From the NCBI RefSeq assembly GCF_024713975.1, contig NC_091115.1:623501-687500 (forward strand): a stretch of DNA of 64,000 bases, in the 5' to 3' direction. This document shows positions 12,152 through 23,744 of this stretch, in pieces; position 1 is the stretch's first letter; the number at the start of each line of letters is the position of its first letter. The notes beneath the pieces were generated by a model. It was not told the origin of the DNA and did not search any database. It was given only the letters and a program-made list of their open reading frames with translations. Both the position numbers and the translations under genes were made by a program. Origin of the DNA: Paralichthys olivaceus. Taxonomy: Eukaryota; Chordata; Actinopteri; Pleuronectiformes; Paralichthyidae.

Positions 12152-12776
12152 GGGTCTATGTGTGAGAACATGTCTCACGCTTGTGTGTGTGTTGTTCACT
12201 GCTCAGCGACACCTCCTGAGGCTCACAGGGTTCAGGTGGATGCATCATTGGCATCACAAGCTGCCAACGCCCACTTCACCCGCCCACGTGCACGGCCTCA
12301 TCCTCCATCTCTCTCGTACAGTCTAACCTCGCGGCCCGGCCGTCTCCTCGAGTTTCATTTTCCACTGCAGCGTTCCAACTCTTACCTGAGTTCACGCATT
12401 CAGGCAGAGAGGAGGCGAGACGGGGGCGGTGGGACCGGCCCGGGCGTCACCAGACAGCAGAGAACAAGCAGGAGGCTCATTGGGTTTCATCGCTTCCTCC
12501 GGAGCTCTGAGCGCCGACGCCAGCGTCCACGTGGACTCACAGCGTGAAGAGGCCAAAGATCAGAGGGGGGGGAGGGGGAGAGAAGAGGACGAGCAGGAAC
12601 AGTTTTATCTAAAGTACATTTTAATAATAATTTACTGGTGTTATTAACGATAACAGTGGCGACGGCGACGGCACCCGTTCATAACACGACGCCATTAAAC
12701 TTTTCAGAACCACAGACTGAAAATAAAGATGGACGACACGTCTCCTCTTCCTCACGCTGAAATTCAAATCATACTG

Positions 12777-12902
12777 TCAAAATAAAAGCAGCTGAATTGA
12801 CTGTGATCAGCTCCTGTTCTTTCAAAATAAAAGCAGCTGAACTGATTGTGATCAGCTCCTGTTCTTTCAAAATAAAAGCAGCTGAACTGACTGTGATCAG
12901 CG
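12777..12902. repeat. 45-bp tandem repeat, about 2.8 copies
   Basis: Units start at 12777, 12822 and 12867 with TCAAAATAAAAGCAGCTGAA and differ at a few bases. No function is apparent. Confidence 0.9.
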
Positions 12903-13964
12903 AACACACTGATGATCTTGATTATCTCTAATAATTCACCTCGTACAGAATCTCCTCTCACCGCTCTCGTCTTCGTGCTGCTGAACAAACCACATCCTCG
13001 TATTTGACCGTGTTTAAAAATCTCGTCTGAACCGAGTTAAACACAGGGAATATTTTTATTTCCACACCCCCCCCCCCCCCCCAGCCCCTGTGATGTTAAT
13101 AAATGACGACAGGAACAAAAGTGTGTGCAGACAAACAAAACCAACGCAACCGGACAGGACCTTCCCACAGACGCCCCGTCGTAACTTTTAAACAATTCAC
13201 AGTGACAGGAGACGACCCTGAGCGGAGGAACCCTGTTGGAAGTCAGCGGGCAGCGTGGTGGACGGAGCTGCCGCAGCCTGGTGTCCTGTTCCCGTCATGG
13301 ATCATATGAGCTCATTAAATATTCACATCTGTACTTTCTTGAGTCCTCTACTGTAGCAGCTGTAAGAGGAGACGCGAGCATCAAGAGGTCAGCGACCTTC
13401 AGCTCGCCGGACGTCTGGACGCTTTAGAGGCTTTCAGCTCCGGGTTTTGATTTCTGCGTCAGATTTCTTGTCCGAGTCTTGAAAAGAGTTCAGTGATTCC
13501 TGGAACAAGTTCCGACTCAAACAAAGACGGAGGTGAAGTGAAGATGCTTTAATATTAAAAATCAAACGACCGGGACACCGAGCGACAGGAAACACAACAG
13601 GTTCAACTAATGTGTCACACAGGGGCAGGAAGTGAGGACACACACTGACAGAATACAGGAACAAAAAGTGAGTATGAATAATTCAGTGATGATATAATAA
13701 TAATAATAATAGTGCAGTGATAGTGTGACACTGGTAGTTGTGCTCTCGTGTCATGATATTAAAATCTCACTTATACTTGAATGTGTTCAGTTTGAAGAAG
13801 AAGAGAAATCATCACATTTATACTTTAAGTTAAAGTTAGAATCATTTTCACTCATCAGCTGAACTTTGTCTCAACAACACGAGAAGATCCAGATTTTTAT
13901 TTTCAAAAATCTGAATTTATCTTTTAAATCTTCACGTCTCCTGTCTGTGAGTGTGTGTGTGTAT
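12903..13964. other. Intergenic stretch, no gene seen
   Basis: Contains a poly-C run at about 13066-13082 and a short (ATA)n run near 13692. Nothing else was recognised. Confidence 0.5.
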
Positions 13965-14147
13965 CTTGTACAGCTGTCTTTGTGAGGACCAGTTTCAGGA
14001 CATTGAATGGATTGTTTGTGGGTTGAGACCTGGTTTATGGTTAGAATCAGGTTTAGGTTAAGTTAAGTGTTAATCTGGATGGTTAAGGTAAGGGCCTGAG
14101 GAATGCATTATGTTGATGAGGGTCCTCACTAAGACAGAAGTACAAAC
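13965..14147. mobile_element. MITE-like interspersed repeat with inverted ends
   Basis: The outer 26 bp (13965-13990 and, reversed, 14121-14146) agree at 22 positions, and both end internally in GTGAGGACC. The inside is rich in GGTTA/GGTTTAGG-type sequence. TG microsatellite flanks both sides. I recognise this as a common teleost dispersed repeat with GAGGACC termini. It has no coding capacity, so it would be non-autonomous. Confidence 0.65.
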
Positions 14148-14165
14148 ATGTGTGTGTGTCAGTGG

Positions 14166-14818
14166 GCGTGGCCTCCTGGTTACCTGCTGACATCACATCA
14201 TCTTCACCTGAGACTCGTCAGTCGTCTCCAGAAGTTTCTCTGAGTTTCACCTTCAGGACTCTTCAGTCATGAGTCTGTGTAGTTTTCACTCTTGTGTTGA
14301 ATCAAGATGAAAACAGGACGAATCAGAATCTTTATGAGACGCTGATGTTTTCAAACTCTTTTTAGAACTCCAGATAAACACACGATTATTTAAAAAGTGT
14401 TCAAATTGGATCCTGAGACACAAACAGTGTTACGTCTGTAAAGTAGTGAAAAGTTAAACTCACTAATATTCTGTAAACATGGTTCAGGACCAGGAGCTGG
14501 AGTTAAAGACTTTTTAACTAGAGTGAATCTGTTCAGGAGAAACTTCATCTCAGGCCTCTGTCACGTCCTTCCATCCGGTTCATCAAAGATTGCTTCGAGA
14601 CTTTTTGCGTCATCCTGCTGACAAACAAACACACGTGTGGAAACGTGACCTCCTCTGCGGAGCCGCCGTGTCGAGTTCAGCTCAGTGTGTCTGTGGTTTT
14701 ACACCTCAGCAGTGATCCAGAATGTCAGTCGTCCGCTGGCACGAGGCTAAATGATTGATACCAAACAAAGCTCTTTAAATCAGGCCTGTAAATGATGGAT
14801 GATACAGAGCTGCAGTAA
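14166..14818. other. Intergenic stretch, no gene seen
   Basis: Unique-looking sequence without exon-like structure or recognised repeats. Confidence 0.5.
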
Positions 14819-15055
14819 ACACACACACACACACACACACACACTCGAGTTACAAGGTGCCAAGTGCAAAACCCAGCAGCTGATTCAGTTACTTGAGACT
14901 GTGTTTGTCTGTTTGTGTGTTTGTGTGTTTGTATGTTTGTGTGTTTGTTTGTTTGTGTGTTTGTATGTTTGTGTGTTTGTCTGTTTGTGTGTTTGGTGTG
15001 TTGGTGTGTTTGTCTGTTTGTGTGTTTGGTGTGTTGGTGTGTTTGTGTGTTTGGT
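14819..15055. repeat. (CA)n and TGTTTGTG-type low-complexity repeat
   Basis: (CA)n at about 14819-14844 is followed by a run of GTTTGTGT/GTTTGTCT/GTTGGTGT units at about 14901-15055. The open frames across it (Cys-Val-rich) are artefacts. Confidence 0.85.
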
Positions 15056-15182
15056 GCTACACAGTTACACAACAAACTCAAGGTCTGCTTACTGAGCAAA
15101 AGCAGTTTGAGCACCAACATGTGAAAGATTCAACAAACTGTGTCTGAGAGGAAGTCACTGTCAGCTGTTGTGAGAACATCGT

Positions 15183-15196
15183 CCACTAGGGGGCAG
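15183..15196 (+). promoter_or_regulatory. CTCF-like motif
   Basis: CCACTAGGGGGCAG is an essentially consensus CTCF core, plus-oriented and pointing toward kcna5. It is paired conceptually with the minus-oriented motif at 39774-39789. Motif-based only. Confidence 0.45.
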
Positions 15197-15360
15197 ATTA
15201 GGAAATATTCCCTGAAGTTCACAATCTGGAGTAAACATGGAGACACCAGACGTGTCAGCGTGTGAACGAGGAAAGGTTAACATCTTTCAGGTTAAAGGTT
15301 AAAGTGTTTGATTCCCTACGTTCAGTCCTGATGTTAAAACTCTGCAGCTTCACCTAACCC

Positions 15361-15391
<31 letters not shown>

Positions 15392-17101
15392 AACTTTCCG
15401 AGGTGACGTCTCGGTAACGATAAAACTTTATCGAGGTGCGTTCCGTTCGTTCACCTCGTCCTCTGGGCGTCTGCCCTCTTTACCCTCTGTCTCTGGTTTG
15501 TTTGGCCGGGTGTTGTCTCACCGCCCTGCAGCGAGGCCGTCCACGGGACAGGACGACGTGTCTCTAACACACTCTGACAGCGGTTACTGGCTTTCTGCTT
15601 GTGTAAGTGCACATACTGTAAGAATCTGACCGCCTTTTACGGCTGGAGACAGAAGTCTAAAAATAGCTGCTGTGAATAATACGTCAAAACAATCGTCTTC
15701 AGGACAAAAGGACGGTTTGGAGGATTGTCTTCAGAGGACAGAAGAGCTGAATGAGCTGGTGTCACTTTAACGTCAGCAGAGGACAGAGGACTGTGAGTCT
15801 GTGGCTGAGGAAGGTCATCGATGAGACGCTTCACTTTTAAAACATTTGAACAATCGAACAAATGATTATATTTAAACCGGAATTTACACTTTCATCACTA
15901 TGAAGCAGGTTTCAGACATGTTGTGTTCAATGTTGTGTTCAATGTTGTGTTAAATGTTGTGTAGCTGGTGTTTGTTTACAACAACAGGAACACGTCAGGA
16001 ACACGTCAGGAACACGTCAGGAACACGTCAGGACTTCCTGTCTGAACACAGCATCAGAAGTTTAATGTGCAGACACAACTGCTCCTTTTAAAATAAAGTG
16101 TTTCTTATATTATAATTCACAAAGTTTAGTTAAAACTTTCATATTTCATGTTTAACAGCATCTACAAGACACAGAACTAAAATACTTTCATGTTCACGTG
16201 ACTCATAAACGTCACTGTTCTTCTGCCAAAACCCTGAAGTCCACCTCCAGGCCTCCAGCTCCCCCCTGTGGCTGCTCCTCGTCACTACACTCTGAAGCTT
16301 TCTGATTAAAAAAATAAAAAGTCATTCTGGAACACACAATCCATCACATCGCTGTGGGAGGGATGCTGTGTTCACATGGAGACGAGCCCTGGCAACAGGC
16401 AAATGCTACTGTGTGTTGCTATGGTAACCCACCAACCGGTGAGGGGCAGAGAGGCGGAGATGTCAAGAACCGAGGGAGGAAAAAAAAAAAACGAAGAGCG
16501 AAGAAACGACGGATGAGAGAGGAAATGAAACGATGGAGCAGAGAAACCCCCTCAGGTGCGATTATTTATAGACGATAAGAAAAATACAATCTGATAAAAT
16601 AACAAAGACGCTGGTGCTGTCGTTTCAATCAAGGCCAAGAAAATCCTCCGGGCCACATTCGGTGCTACAACCGTTTCACTCAAGTTCACTGGCTCCCTCT
16701 CTTCAGTTTCTGAACTGAGTCATGTCCCTGATGTTTGACCTGTTTAATGAGAGATAAAGTAGGACAGTCTTTTCCTGCTGGGCTCCTCTCAAACTAATTC
16801 AGCTCCCGCCCACAAACAACAAACGAGCGTTGGACCAGGAGAGGCAGAGCAGAACAAACTGACCCTGCAGACGGGCCGCGACCACGGCTCCGTTTGTTCC
16901 ATTATGTAACACACGTGAAACTCTGTGTTCTCGTGTGTGGAGCGTGAAACCAACACACGTTTTAAAAGACGATCTACATTTTTCCACGACGTCTCCGGAC
17001 AAATACGTTTGTTCCTTTTCCTGAGCGTAAAGACGACGATGACTGTTGATGAAGACGACGACGCGTCTCGACCAATCACGAGTCAGTCTCAACTGTCAAT
17101 C
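15197..17101. other. Intergenic stretch with small direct repeats
   Basis: Holds (GAT)n at 15361-15390, short TTGTGTTCAATG-type direct repeats at about 15920-15962, and about four copies of an AGGAACACGTC 11-mer at about 15986-16031. No gene was recognised. Confidence 0.5.
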
Positions 17102-17220
17102 ATCTGCTGACATGGAGGAGGTGGGGTTTATGGCCTTTACTGCAGCCAGCCACCAGGGGGCCATCAAGGTGCTCTGGATTCTCTTCAGGGAGCAATGATG
17201 TCATCCGTCTTTATTTAGTC
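17102..17220. repeat. Teleost interspersed repeat fragment carrying a CTCF-like core
   Basis: The stretch from ATGGAGGAGGTGGGG through GCCTTTACTGCAGCCAGC to the GTCATCCGTCTTTATT end looks like a high-copy teleost repeat I recognise by its GCAGCCAGCCACCAGGGGGC core. The family name is not certain. CCACCAGGGGGC at 17150-17161 matches the CTCF core in plus orientation. Confidence 0.5.
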
Positions 17221-17329
17221 TGTTTGTTGTTAGAATATTTAACTTTATGATTTCATCAAGACTCAACACGTTTATTATTGAATGAACCGAGAGAAAGAGA
17301 AGAAACAAGGAGCTGAAGGATTAATATAT

Positions 17330-17383
<54 letters not shown>
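17330..17383. repeat. (CA)n microsatellite
   Basis: An uninterrupted CA run of about 27 units. Confidence 0.95.
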
Positions 17384-17386
<3 letters not shown>

Positions 17387-17493
17387 AGATATATGTAAAC
17401 ACTCACCCCAGGAGAGAAACAAGAAAAGGAAGCACAGATTTTTCGTGCATGAGGAAACATTGTCCTGCAAATTTAATTCACAACCAGAGCGAG

Positions 17494-17495
<2 letters not shown>

Positions 17496-17559
<64 letters not shown>
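17496..17559. repeat. (CA)n microsatellite
   Basis: A second long CA run, about 32 units, 113 bp after the previous one. Confidence 0.95.
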
Positions 17560-17562
<3 letters not shown>

Positions 17563-18107
17563 TTAGCCTCCCTCTCCTCTCACTGTGTTCCGGCTGCATT
17601 CAGAATCATTATATAATATTTCTCTTTCACAGTAGACATCATGTGGAACCTCGGGGACTCGACCATCGCTTCACATCATCAGACATCAAACACTGATTTA
17701 AATATGTTCATCACAGACGATTTCACCTGATCAAACAGATTTTAACTTTTACGTCCGAGCATCTGACGTCACAGGATCGGAGAAGAAGAACCCCCCCCCC
17801 CCATGTATTTTATCTAAAATGATCAGAGATATTTTAGCCTCATGTTTCTACGATGAGAGAAATTAAATGTGTTGTGTTTGTTCAATGAACATAATCGAAT
17901 CCTGCTCACTGAGACGATCACTCTTCATCTGCCATATTCTGATTCTCCTGTGTTTGTCCCACCAGACTAGAGGAGGAGGAGGAGGAGTCAGTTCTTCATC
18001 ACATCGATCATTTAAGTGGCTGCTTCTCTAAGTTATTGATCAACTCAGACAATCACTCATTGATCTCATCGGCTCTTAACCCAATAAAGCATCAATTGAT
18101 TGAGACG

Positions 18108-18178
18108 GAGGATCCAGGGATCAAACCACCGACCTTCTGGTCAGTGGACGAACCTCTCTACCTTCTGAGCCGACCCAT
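18108..18178 (-). mobile_element. tRNA-derived SINE head
   Basis: Read on the minus strand, it has a pol III A-box-like GGCTCAGAAGG near 18162-18172 and a B box GGTTTGATCCC at 18117-18127, spaced as in a tRNA. Between them is the CGTCCACTGACCAGAAGG segment typical of fish tRNA-derived SINEs. It cannot be a functional tRNA because the acceptor ends do not pair. The SINE body downstream was not recognised, so the copy is probably old or truncated. Confidence 0.6.
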
Positions 18179-18389
18179 GAGGAAAAACTAAACAGAAGAG
18201 GATGATACTGATTTAATACTCAGTCAAATTAACTCAAGCACTTAATTATCATTTACTTTAATTGATTTCACAATTTCACAAATCAGTGATGCTCAACAGC
18301 TCCACCAACAGGTTGAGGACTGTAACTGACCTCAGTACATTACTCTTTACATATCTGTCATATGGACTGAGTATGTTAGAGCTTGAGTG

Positions 18390-18390
18390 T

Positions 18391-18435
<45 letters not shown>

Positions 18436-18488
18436 TGTGTCTGTGTGTGTGTGTGTGTGTGTCTGTCTGTGTGTGTGTGTGTGTGTGT

Positions 18489-18520
<32 letters not shown>

Positions 18521-18686
18521 CTGTGTGTGTGTGTCTGTGTGTGTCTGTGTGTGTGTGTGTGTGTGTCTGTGTGTGTGTGTGTCTGTCTGTGTGTGTGTGT
18601 CTGTGTGTGTGTGTCTGTGTGTGTCTGTGTGTGTGTGTGTGTGTGTCTGTGTGTGTGTGTGTCTGTCTGTGTGTGTGTGTCTGTGT

Positions 18687-18727
<41 letters not shown>

Positions 18728-18732
18728 TGTGT

Positions 18733-18773
<41 letters not shown>

Positions 18774-18826
18774 TGTGTCTGTGTGTGTGTGTGTGTGTGT
18801 CTGTCTGTGTGTGTGTGTGTGTGTGT

Positions 18827-18858
<32 letters not shown>

Positions 18859-19096
18859 CTGTGTGTGTGTGTCTGTGTGTGTCTGTGTGTGTGTGTGTGT
18901 GTGTCTGTGTGTGTGTGTGTCTGTCTGTGTGTGTGTGTCTGTGTGTGTGTGTCTGTGTGTGTCTGTGTGTGTGTGTGTGTGTGTCTGTGTGTGTGTGTGT
19001 CTGTCTGTGTGTGTGTGTCTGTGTGTGTCTGTGTGAGTGTGTGTGTGTGTGTGTCTGTCTGTGTGTGTGTGTCTGTCTGTGTGAGTGTGTGTGTGT

Positions 19097-19129
<33 letters not shown>

Positions 19130-19136
19130 TCTGTCT

Positions 19137-19174
<38 letters not shown>
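18390..19174. repeat. Long (GT)n/(GTCT) array with 338-bp higher-order duplication
   Basis: Almost 800 bp of GT repeats broken by CT interruptions. The interruption pattern after the single A at 18429 (C at +12, +34, +38, +64, +92, +106) recurs exactly after the A at 18767. A 338-bp block has therefore been duplicated inside the array. Apparent Cys-Val ORFs of up to 304 codons are artefacts. Confidence 0.9.
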
Positions 19175-19178
<4 letters not shown>

Positions 19179-19242
19179 CAGAGAGCAGGAGACTCTTAAT
19201 ACCTCACTTTTCTCTAATGCTTTTCACTCTTAATACCCTCGT

Positions 19243-19320
19243 CTGAGAGAGAGAGAGAGAGAGTGAGGGAGGACGAGGGACATTCACAACCAGTGAAAGA
19301 GAGAGAGAGAGAGAGGATCT
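19243..19320. repeat. (GA)n microsatellites
   Basis: Two short GA runs, at about 19243-19264 and 19299-19314. Confidence 0.85.
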
Positions 19321-19429
19321 GTCTGGGGATTTGGACAGCTGTCAATTAAAATCCCTCGACACAATCCACCTCCTCCTCCCCCATCACACCGAGCCTCATC
19401 GCTCTGCTCAACGGCACTCCTGACAGCAC

Positions 19430-19700
19430 ACACACACACACACAAACACACACGGACACACACACACACGCACTGACGATGACTCCTCTCTCACCCCCAT
19501 CCTGCACCTCTCTCATGACATGCATGAGTGTGTTGTTTTATTTGGTGTGTGTGTGTGTGTGTGTTGCAGTCAAGCAGGCTGAGGCTGTGGTTAATATTTC
19601 TCTGAGGCTGTAATCCCCTCTCTCCCCCTGCAGCCTTTGTTGCGTTATTGTAGCTCTGGTTGTGTATGACTGTGTGTGTGTGTGTGTGTGTCTGTGTGTG
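19430..19700. repeat. Short (CA)n and (GT)n runs
   Basis: CA runs lie near 19430-19470 and GT runs near 19543-19564 and 19672-19702. Nothing else was recognised in the surrounding sequence. Confidence 0.8.
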
Positions 19701-19833
19701 TGTTGTTAATATCCTCTGAAGGCTGCTGTGAACAAGCAGAGATTTTCCTTTTGTGTATCTGGTGATCTGGGCTCCTGAGGGCTATTGAACACATGCAGAC
19801 ACACTGAGGTGGGTATGATGGAGGAGGGGAAGC

Positions 19834-19836
<3 letters not shown>

Positions 19837-19911
<75 letters not shown>
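19837..19911. repeat. (GT)n microsatellite
   Basis: An uninterrupted GT run of about 37 units. Confidence 0.95.
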
Positions 19912-19913
<2 letters not shown>

Positions 19914-20040
19914 GAGGAGGTGGGGTACTCAGGCTGCATGTTAAAGCTGGAGGTGTGATTCGTGACCAGTGGAGGCCGATGATTAGCCCACAGTTCTTCC
20001 AGTCTCAGTTATTTTCCAGTTCAGTGCTCATTCAGTACAA

Positions 20041-20103
20041 ACACACACACACACACACACACACACAAAGATGTACTTCTACAGTTGTGAGGACCCTCAT
20101 TGG
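20041..20103. repeat. (CA)n run joined to a truncated MITE end
   Basis: (CA)n at 20041-20067 is followed by a sequence (20068-20103) closely resembling the reversed right end of the element at 13965-14147 (GTACTTCT, then GTGAGGACCCTCAT). It appears to be a second, truncated copy of that repeat family. Confidence 0.5.
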
Positions 20104-20297
20104 CCCAATAATAAATACGATCCCCTGTGGCGGACACAAACACAAACACAAACCTGAATCTCCAACGTGGACGGGTACAAACTCGTTTTCTCTCTGACTG
20201 AGAAAAACGTTCACGATGTTAAATTGTTCAGTTTGTGTTGAAACTATTGATTTGACTTCAGGGTCATTTTAGAGAAGCAGGTTGTGAAGCTGCTCAG

Positions 20298-20410
<113 letters not shown>

Positions 20411-21637
20411 CATAATAACGATGTTCTGACAAAAGACGTGAAACAATGTGACGTGAGCAACATGACGCAGGATGTGACACGACATGACGAGATGAGACGA
20501 CACAACGTGTCTGTATGTACGACGAGAAAATATGACATAAGACAACATGACACGTGACTTGACGCAATGTGACGTGATGTCATGAGATGAGACGACACAA
20601 CATGACACAAAAATTCATCTGTGAAACTACACGTGATGTCACAAGACGACGACATCATGAGATGATGCTACTTTTCTTCTAGTGTCATATAAATGAAGTT
20701 ATTACTAATATTCATTATTATTGAAACTACAGCAAACTGGTTGGATCTGGTTTGTTCCGGGGCCTCCTGACTTCTGGGCCCACAGGTTTCCCAAACGTGG
20801 ACTGAACCTTTAACTCACAGACGGAACAGCACAATGTCCTCACAGAGATAGAGATGAGAGTAAACACTCTCATGAGGAGGAGGAGAGGAGCCCATTTTAA
20901 AGCGCTGCCATCTTGGCACTGGTGGCCGATTCTCCAGAGCCGAGTGTGAGCACACTCTTTCTCTGCAGGACGACGGCCCGCAGGCGAGAAACAGGACGAC
21001 GAGCGAGGACAGAATGTGACGACACGTCGGCCGCGCCGCCCTCACGCCACGAAGAACGTTTATTTTTACACAGAAGTGGTTTCAGATTTTTCCGCTGTGA
21101 AACTGAACGAGCTTCACATCGAATGAACGTTGAGCTTGTATGGGCTGAAGCTGAACTCGGCCTCCTCCTACACACGAGCATCTGTTCAACCGCTCGCCGA
21201 CAAATCTCACCAATCACCAATCGTACTTTAGAAAGACGTCCTCTCCCTAGCAACGCTGCCTCGACCTCATCAAAATACACAGATAGTGTTTTAAATCCCT
21301 CCTCGGCTATATTTCACAGCACCGGTTTACAAATCCATTTAGCAGCATCTGTGAGCGTGCATTAAAGCTGCAGGAGGAAACTGTTACTTTAAATGACTGG
21401 CACGCATGACGTGGTGTCCTTGATTTTCCTGCTTGCACATGTCCTCTCTGTGTGTTATTATGCAGGCATCTGCTGTCAAGACTTCTTAAACTCATCGCAG
21501 CGTTCCTCCCGCTCTCCCCTCCACGCCACTCTCTCCATGCAGCCGCCCTGAGCCCCAAAACACACACACACACATTTACCACACAGACGAGTGCATGCAG
21601 AGTCAAACACGGGGAGGACACACACACACACACAGAT

Positions 21638-21668
<31 letters not shown>

Positions 21669-22470
21669 GAGGTTGGTGAAGCTCCCTCAGGCGTTGGGGA
21701 GTCTGACTCAGGCCTACTGTTCGCCTCGCAGCTCCACTCGTCTCCTCACATGCACCAAATCTGACATTTCTCTGCTACTGTAACAACGCTTGCTAATAAT
21801 GAGGCAAACCTGCGCTCGCTCTGCGGCCGCGGCCCACAGGTGCAGGAGACGGGCTCTCGTCTTCATGTCGGTCTCCTTCCCCCAATGTTCACGTTGACCC
21901 CGAGCTGCTGTCTGCGTGGTCAACAGGAAGCTTCCTTCTGCAGATGATTAGCTTAGCATAAAGAGTAGAAACAGGTGGAAACAGCTAGCGTGGCTCCGTT
22001 CACAGGTAAGAAAATCCTCACTGTTTCATCTGCACTGAGATCGGATCCGCGCAGCTCGCGCCACGTCCAGGTCCAGGTGACGACCACTTCCTGTGTTTAC
22101 TTGATAACAGCTCGCTGCTGCTGCCTCGCCGGTTTGAACAGTCACACGAGGTTTGTTTTATTTACACACACACTGAAAACAGGAAACAGGAAACAGGAGA
22201 TGTTTGACTGACGAGTCTCACAGTTAGGAATAAGAGGTGGACCTTCTCCTCACACTGTGGTCGTTGGTCTGTGGAGTCTGTGAGCTCTGACCTTCAGTCG
22301 TGTGAAGCTGTTGTTGTTGTTATCAGCAGCAGCAGCTCTGAACGCGGCCTCTGTAATTAGAGAGCTAATTTGTGAGCTGCAGTTGTTAAGGATGCCGGTT
22401 GTTACGGTTACCTGTTGTTATGGTTACTGTTTCCCTCTCCGACTGGCAACGAGGCCTCAAGTACCCACAG

Positions 22471-22502
<32 letters not shown>

Positions 22503-23699
22503 ATGTTTCTACTCAGCAGGGAGGGGACATTATAATTTACTTATATAAACAAACAGTTAATATTCTAGAATAAAAAGTTGGAGGAATAAAATACTTTAGA
22601 TTTCAGGTGTTTGTGGCATCGTACTTTTCAAACAAAAGCTTTCTGCTGATTGTTGAGCTCGTCCCGTTGTGTTGTAAACAGTGGTTCGTCTGTGAGGTCA
22701 TTAAATACATCGCGACATGTGAACGAGAGATTCTTGGTGGTAACACTGCCCCCTTATGGTTTCAGGTGGTACTGCTCCGTTTTATCTGTTCACGTATTTG
22801 ATGTTGAGCTAAAATGAACCTTTCTCGTCCAGATGTGACGAACTCCTGGTTTTCACCTTTCAAACAATTAACTCCATTTGGAAACAACTTGTAACTGAGA
22901 CCTGTTTGTTGTTGAGTTTAAATTGTGCATGAAAATACAAAAAACATAATAACATCGTTGTCAAATGAGTCGGTTTGAAATCACACAACATTTCCATGAT
23001 GCTGGTTTTGTGTTAGGCTGCATGTGAAGGATCTCGTGTCCTCGACTGATGAAACCTGACGTGGAGACGATATCTGGATTCAGGAACATGTATGATCGGT
23101 GCACACACATGAACACACATGATCTCTGAGCATTAGCATGTCCTGGTTTCCTGCTCTCATCTCCTCCTCTTTGACGTTTCTCTAAAACCTCACTGCAAGA
23201 ATCTACAGCTCTATGCTTGAGAAGCCGTCACCGGAGTCCGCGCAGCAAATATCATGAAGTTTATTGTGAAAAGGTCCTAATGGCTGTATCCAGTGCGTGA
23301 AATCGCAGCGTTTTCGCCAGTGGCCAGTCACAGAGTGAGATGGATGCTGGCGAGTTATTATTCATGGCTGCTGTAGTCTGAGGACAGTGCACTAATCCAG
23401 GGGCGGGGAGATGCACATAGTTCTTATCATGATGAGGCTGGAGCATTAGATAAGGAAAAGGATAAATATAGTGCTCGTGCTTTGTTTTCCTAATCCACCC
23501 ACAGGGCGAAGAAACTAACCTTTTAAATAGGTCACCTTCTCTGCTTTTAGAACCCAGTCCCTGTGTGTGTGTGTGTGTGTGTGTGTGCTCTTGTCCTTTT
23601 ATAGAAGCCAGTTGAAGTTCTAGATGCTCCTCAGTTAAAGGCTCAGTACATTCTAATATCATAACACTGATAATATTTGCAAACATGTGCAGAGCTGTG

Positions 23700-23744
<45 letters not shown>

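Larger units (their letters stand above)
5011..12776. other. Intergenic DNA between kcna1 and kcna5, first part
   Basis: No exon or RNA gene could be supported. The stretch is AT-rich with scattered low-complexity repeats: a short TGTCCTCAG-type repeat near 7636-7678, (GAT)n near 10228-10270, and an (AGA)n run near 11383-11414. Part of the proximal stretch is probably kcna1 3' UTR. Listed open frames are short and repeat-driven. Confidence 0.55.

Noticed and set aside
18262-19176. Cys-Val-rich open frames of up to 304 codons
   Set aside because: Translation of a GT microsatellite.
20897-21365. Overlapping open frames on both strands (127 and 150 codons)
   Set aside because: No recognised family; both-strand openness and CCATCTTGG-type sequence suggest a dispersed repeat.
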